DNA of 27,521 bases. Source: Sulfidibacterium sp964473395. Its GTDB lineage: Bacteria; Bacteroidota; Bacteroidia; Bacteroidales; F082. The translations under genes and the position numbers were made by a program. The stretch lies in NCBI GenBank assembly GCA_964473395.1, contig CAYYOW010000021.1, forward strand, positions 1 to 27,521. Reading direction: 5' to 3'. Under the pieces are notes generated by a model. It searched no databases, was not told where the DNA came from, and worked only from the letters and a program-made list of their open reading frames with translations. This document shows positions 26,704 to 27,521 of this stretch, one piece after another. Every line of letters begins with the position of its first letter. Positions within the stretch are counted from its first letter, which is position 1.

Positions 26704-26733
26704 GATTAACAATATTTAATAACAATTATAACC

Positions 26734-27521
26734 ATGAAAAAATATTTATCAAGTACGAGTATTTTACTATTTCTAATCGTTTTTTTAAGTTTCGGATGTA
26801 ACCGGAACCAACCCGCTTCAATTAAGTCGTGGACACTGGGGCCTTTTGTTAAAGTCGATTCGGTAAACCCGATTATGGGAGCTGTGGACAGTGTAACTTT
26901 TATGGGACCTGTGCAAAAGATAATGGTTAAATGGGAGGCAAAAGATGTATTTAACCCTGCCGCTGTTGTAAGAAACGGAAAAGTTTATTTGCTTTACAGA
27001 GCTGAAGACAGCATTGGTAAACTGGCCGGTACTTCCCGTATTGGTTTGGCCGTAAGTAACAACGGTTTGACTTTCAAACGATTTTCCAAACCGGTTTTAT
27101 TTCCTGAAAACGATCAGTATAATAAATATGAGTGGGATGGGGGTACCGAAGACCCTCGTGTGGTGCAGGATGACAGTGGAACTTATTATATGACTTATAC
27201 TGCCTGGAATGGAAACAGAACCCGGCTTTTTGTCGCTACTTCCAAAGATCTCGTTAACTGGACAAAACACGGCTCTGTTTTTAGGAAAGCGTACAATGGT
27301 AAATATTTCAATATATTTACTAAATCGGGTGCTATCCTCTGCCGGAGGGTTGGTGACAAGTTCATCGCCACAAAGATTAATGGAAAATACTGGATGTATT
27401 TTGGTGATACTAATATTTACATTGCCTTTTCCGATGACTTGATTAACTGGACTCCCATTGAGAAAAACAATGGGAAAATTCCGGATAGTGTTGATAACAA
27501 ATACGGGAAAGCCAGTCTTTT
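26734..27521 (+). CDS. GH130-like beta-propeller glycosidase lipoprotein, C-terminus beyond window
   Basis: The frame from the ATG at 26734 stays open to the window end, giving 262 residues. The protein starts with a lipoprotein signal peptide whose lipobox is LSFGC (C22). The rest follows the five-bladed propeller pattern of GH130: VFNPAAVVRNGKVYLLYRAE (about 71-90), SRIGLAVSNNGLTF, PVLFPEND, then EWDGGTEDPRVV near residue 135 with the conserved D-P-R, YYMTYTAWNG and RLFVATSKDLVNWTKHG. GH130 members hydrolyse or phosphorolyse beta-mannosides, so a mannose-containing substrate is likely; the subfamily and mechanism cannot be decided from this part. GH43-type propellers are the alternative. 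It follows the preceding gene by 30 bp and should act in the periplasm or at the outer membrane. Confidence 0.82.
   Translation, partial: MKKYLSSTSILLFLIVFLSFGCNRNQPASIKSWTLGPFVKVDSVNPIMGAVDSVTFMGPVQKIMVKWEAKDVFNPAAVVRNGKVYLLYRAEDSIGKLAGTSRIGLAVSNNGLTFKRFSKPVLFPENDQYNKYEWDGGTEDPRVVQDDSGTYYMTYTAWNGNRTRLFVATSKDLVNWTKHGSVFRKAYNGKYFNIFTKSGAILCRRVGDKFIATKINGKYWMYFGDTNIYIAFSDDLINWTPIEKNNGKIPDSVDNKYGKASL

Overview
The window comes from a Bacteroidota genome, most likely a Bacteroidales/Marinilabiliales-type bacterium. The evidence is a SusC/SusD pair, type IX secretion (T9SS) type A sorting tails on two large proteins, a Bacteroides-expansion ECF sigma factor with a FecR anti-sigma factor, and several promoters of the Bacteroidota form (TTTG, about 20 bases, TAnnTTTG). 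Genus and species cannot be read from it. No rRNA, tRNA, CRISPR array, integrase or insertion sequence was seen.

Region 1 (1-3346, + strand) is the end of a molybdenum hydroxylase operon: the tail of the FAD/iron-sulfur subunit of xanthine dehydrogenase, the complete molybdopterin subunit and the XdhC-type cofactor maturation protein. It ends at a perfect 25-bp hairpin (3402-3456) that can serve as a terminator for both strands, because the next block converges on it.

Region 2 (3464-11181, - strand) is a housekeeping envelope cluster. In transcription order it holds type III pantothenate kinase (coaX), a FadL/OmpP1-like outer membrane protein, a TPR protein, LptC, a CNNM/CorC-type membrane protein with CBS domains, and a PpiD/SurA-like peptidyl-prolyl isomerase. 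The coaX promoter matches the Bacteroidota consensus well; ppiD probably has its own promoter.

Region 3 (11523-15049, + strand) encodes a 1097-residue secreted protein with lamin-tail and fibronectin III domains and a T9SS tail, followed after 11 bp by a 73-residue protein ending in a glycine-rich, hydrophobic, basic tail like short Bacteroidota sorting signals (PID-CTERM type).

Region 4 (15336 to the window end, + strand) is a polysaccharide utilisation locus (PUL) with its own cell-surface signalling. It comprises an ECF sigma factor, a FecR anti-sigma factor, a SusC transporter carrying an N-terminal STN signalling domain, SusD, a LamG surface lipoprotein, a 1033-residue T9SS-exported protein with an unassigned ~530-residue N-terminal domain plus Ig/PKD-like and LamG domains, and a GH130-like lipoprotein cut by the window end. 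A strong hairpin terminator sits between the uptake/binding genes and the enzyme genes. The GH130 relative suggests a mannose-containing glycan, but the substrate cannot be read from the sequence. The unassigned domain is the best candidate here for an undescribed carbohydrate-active enzyme.
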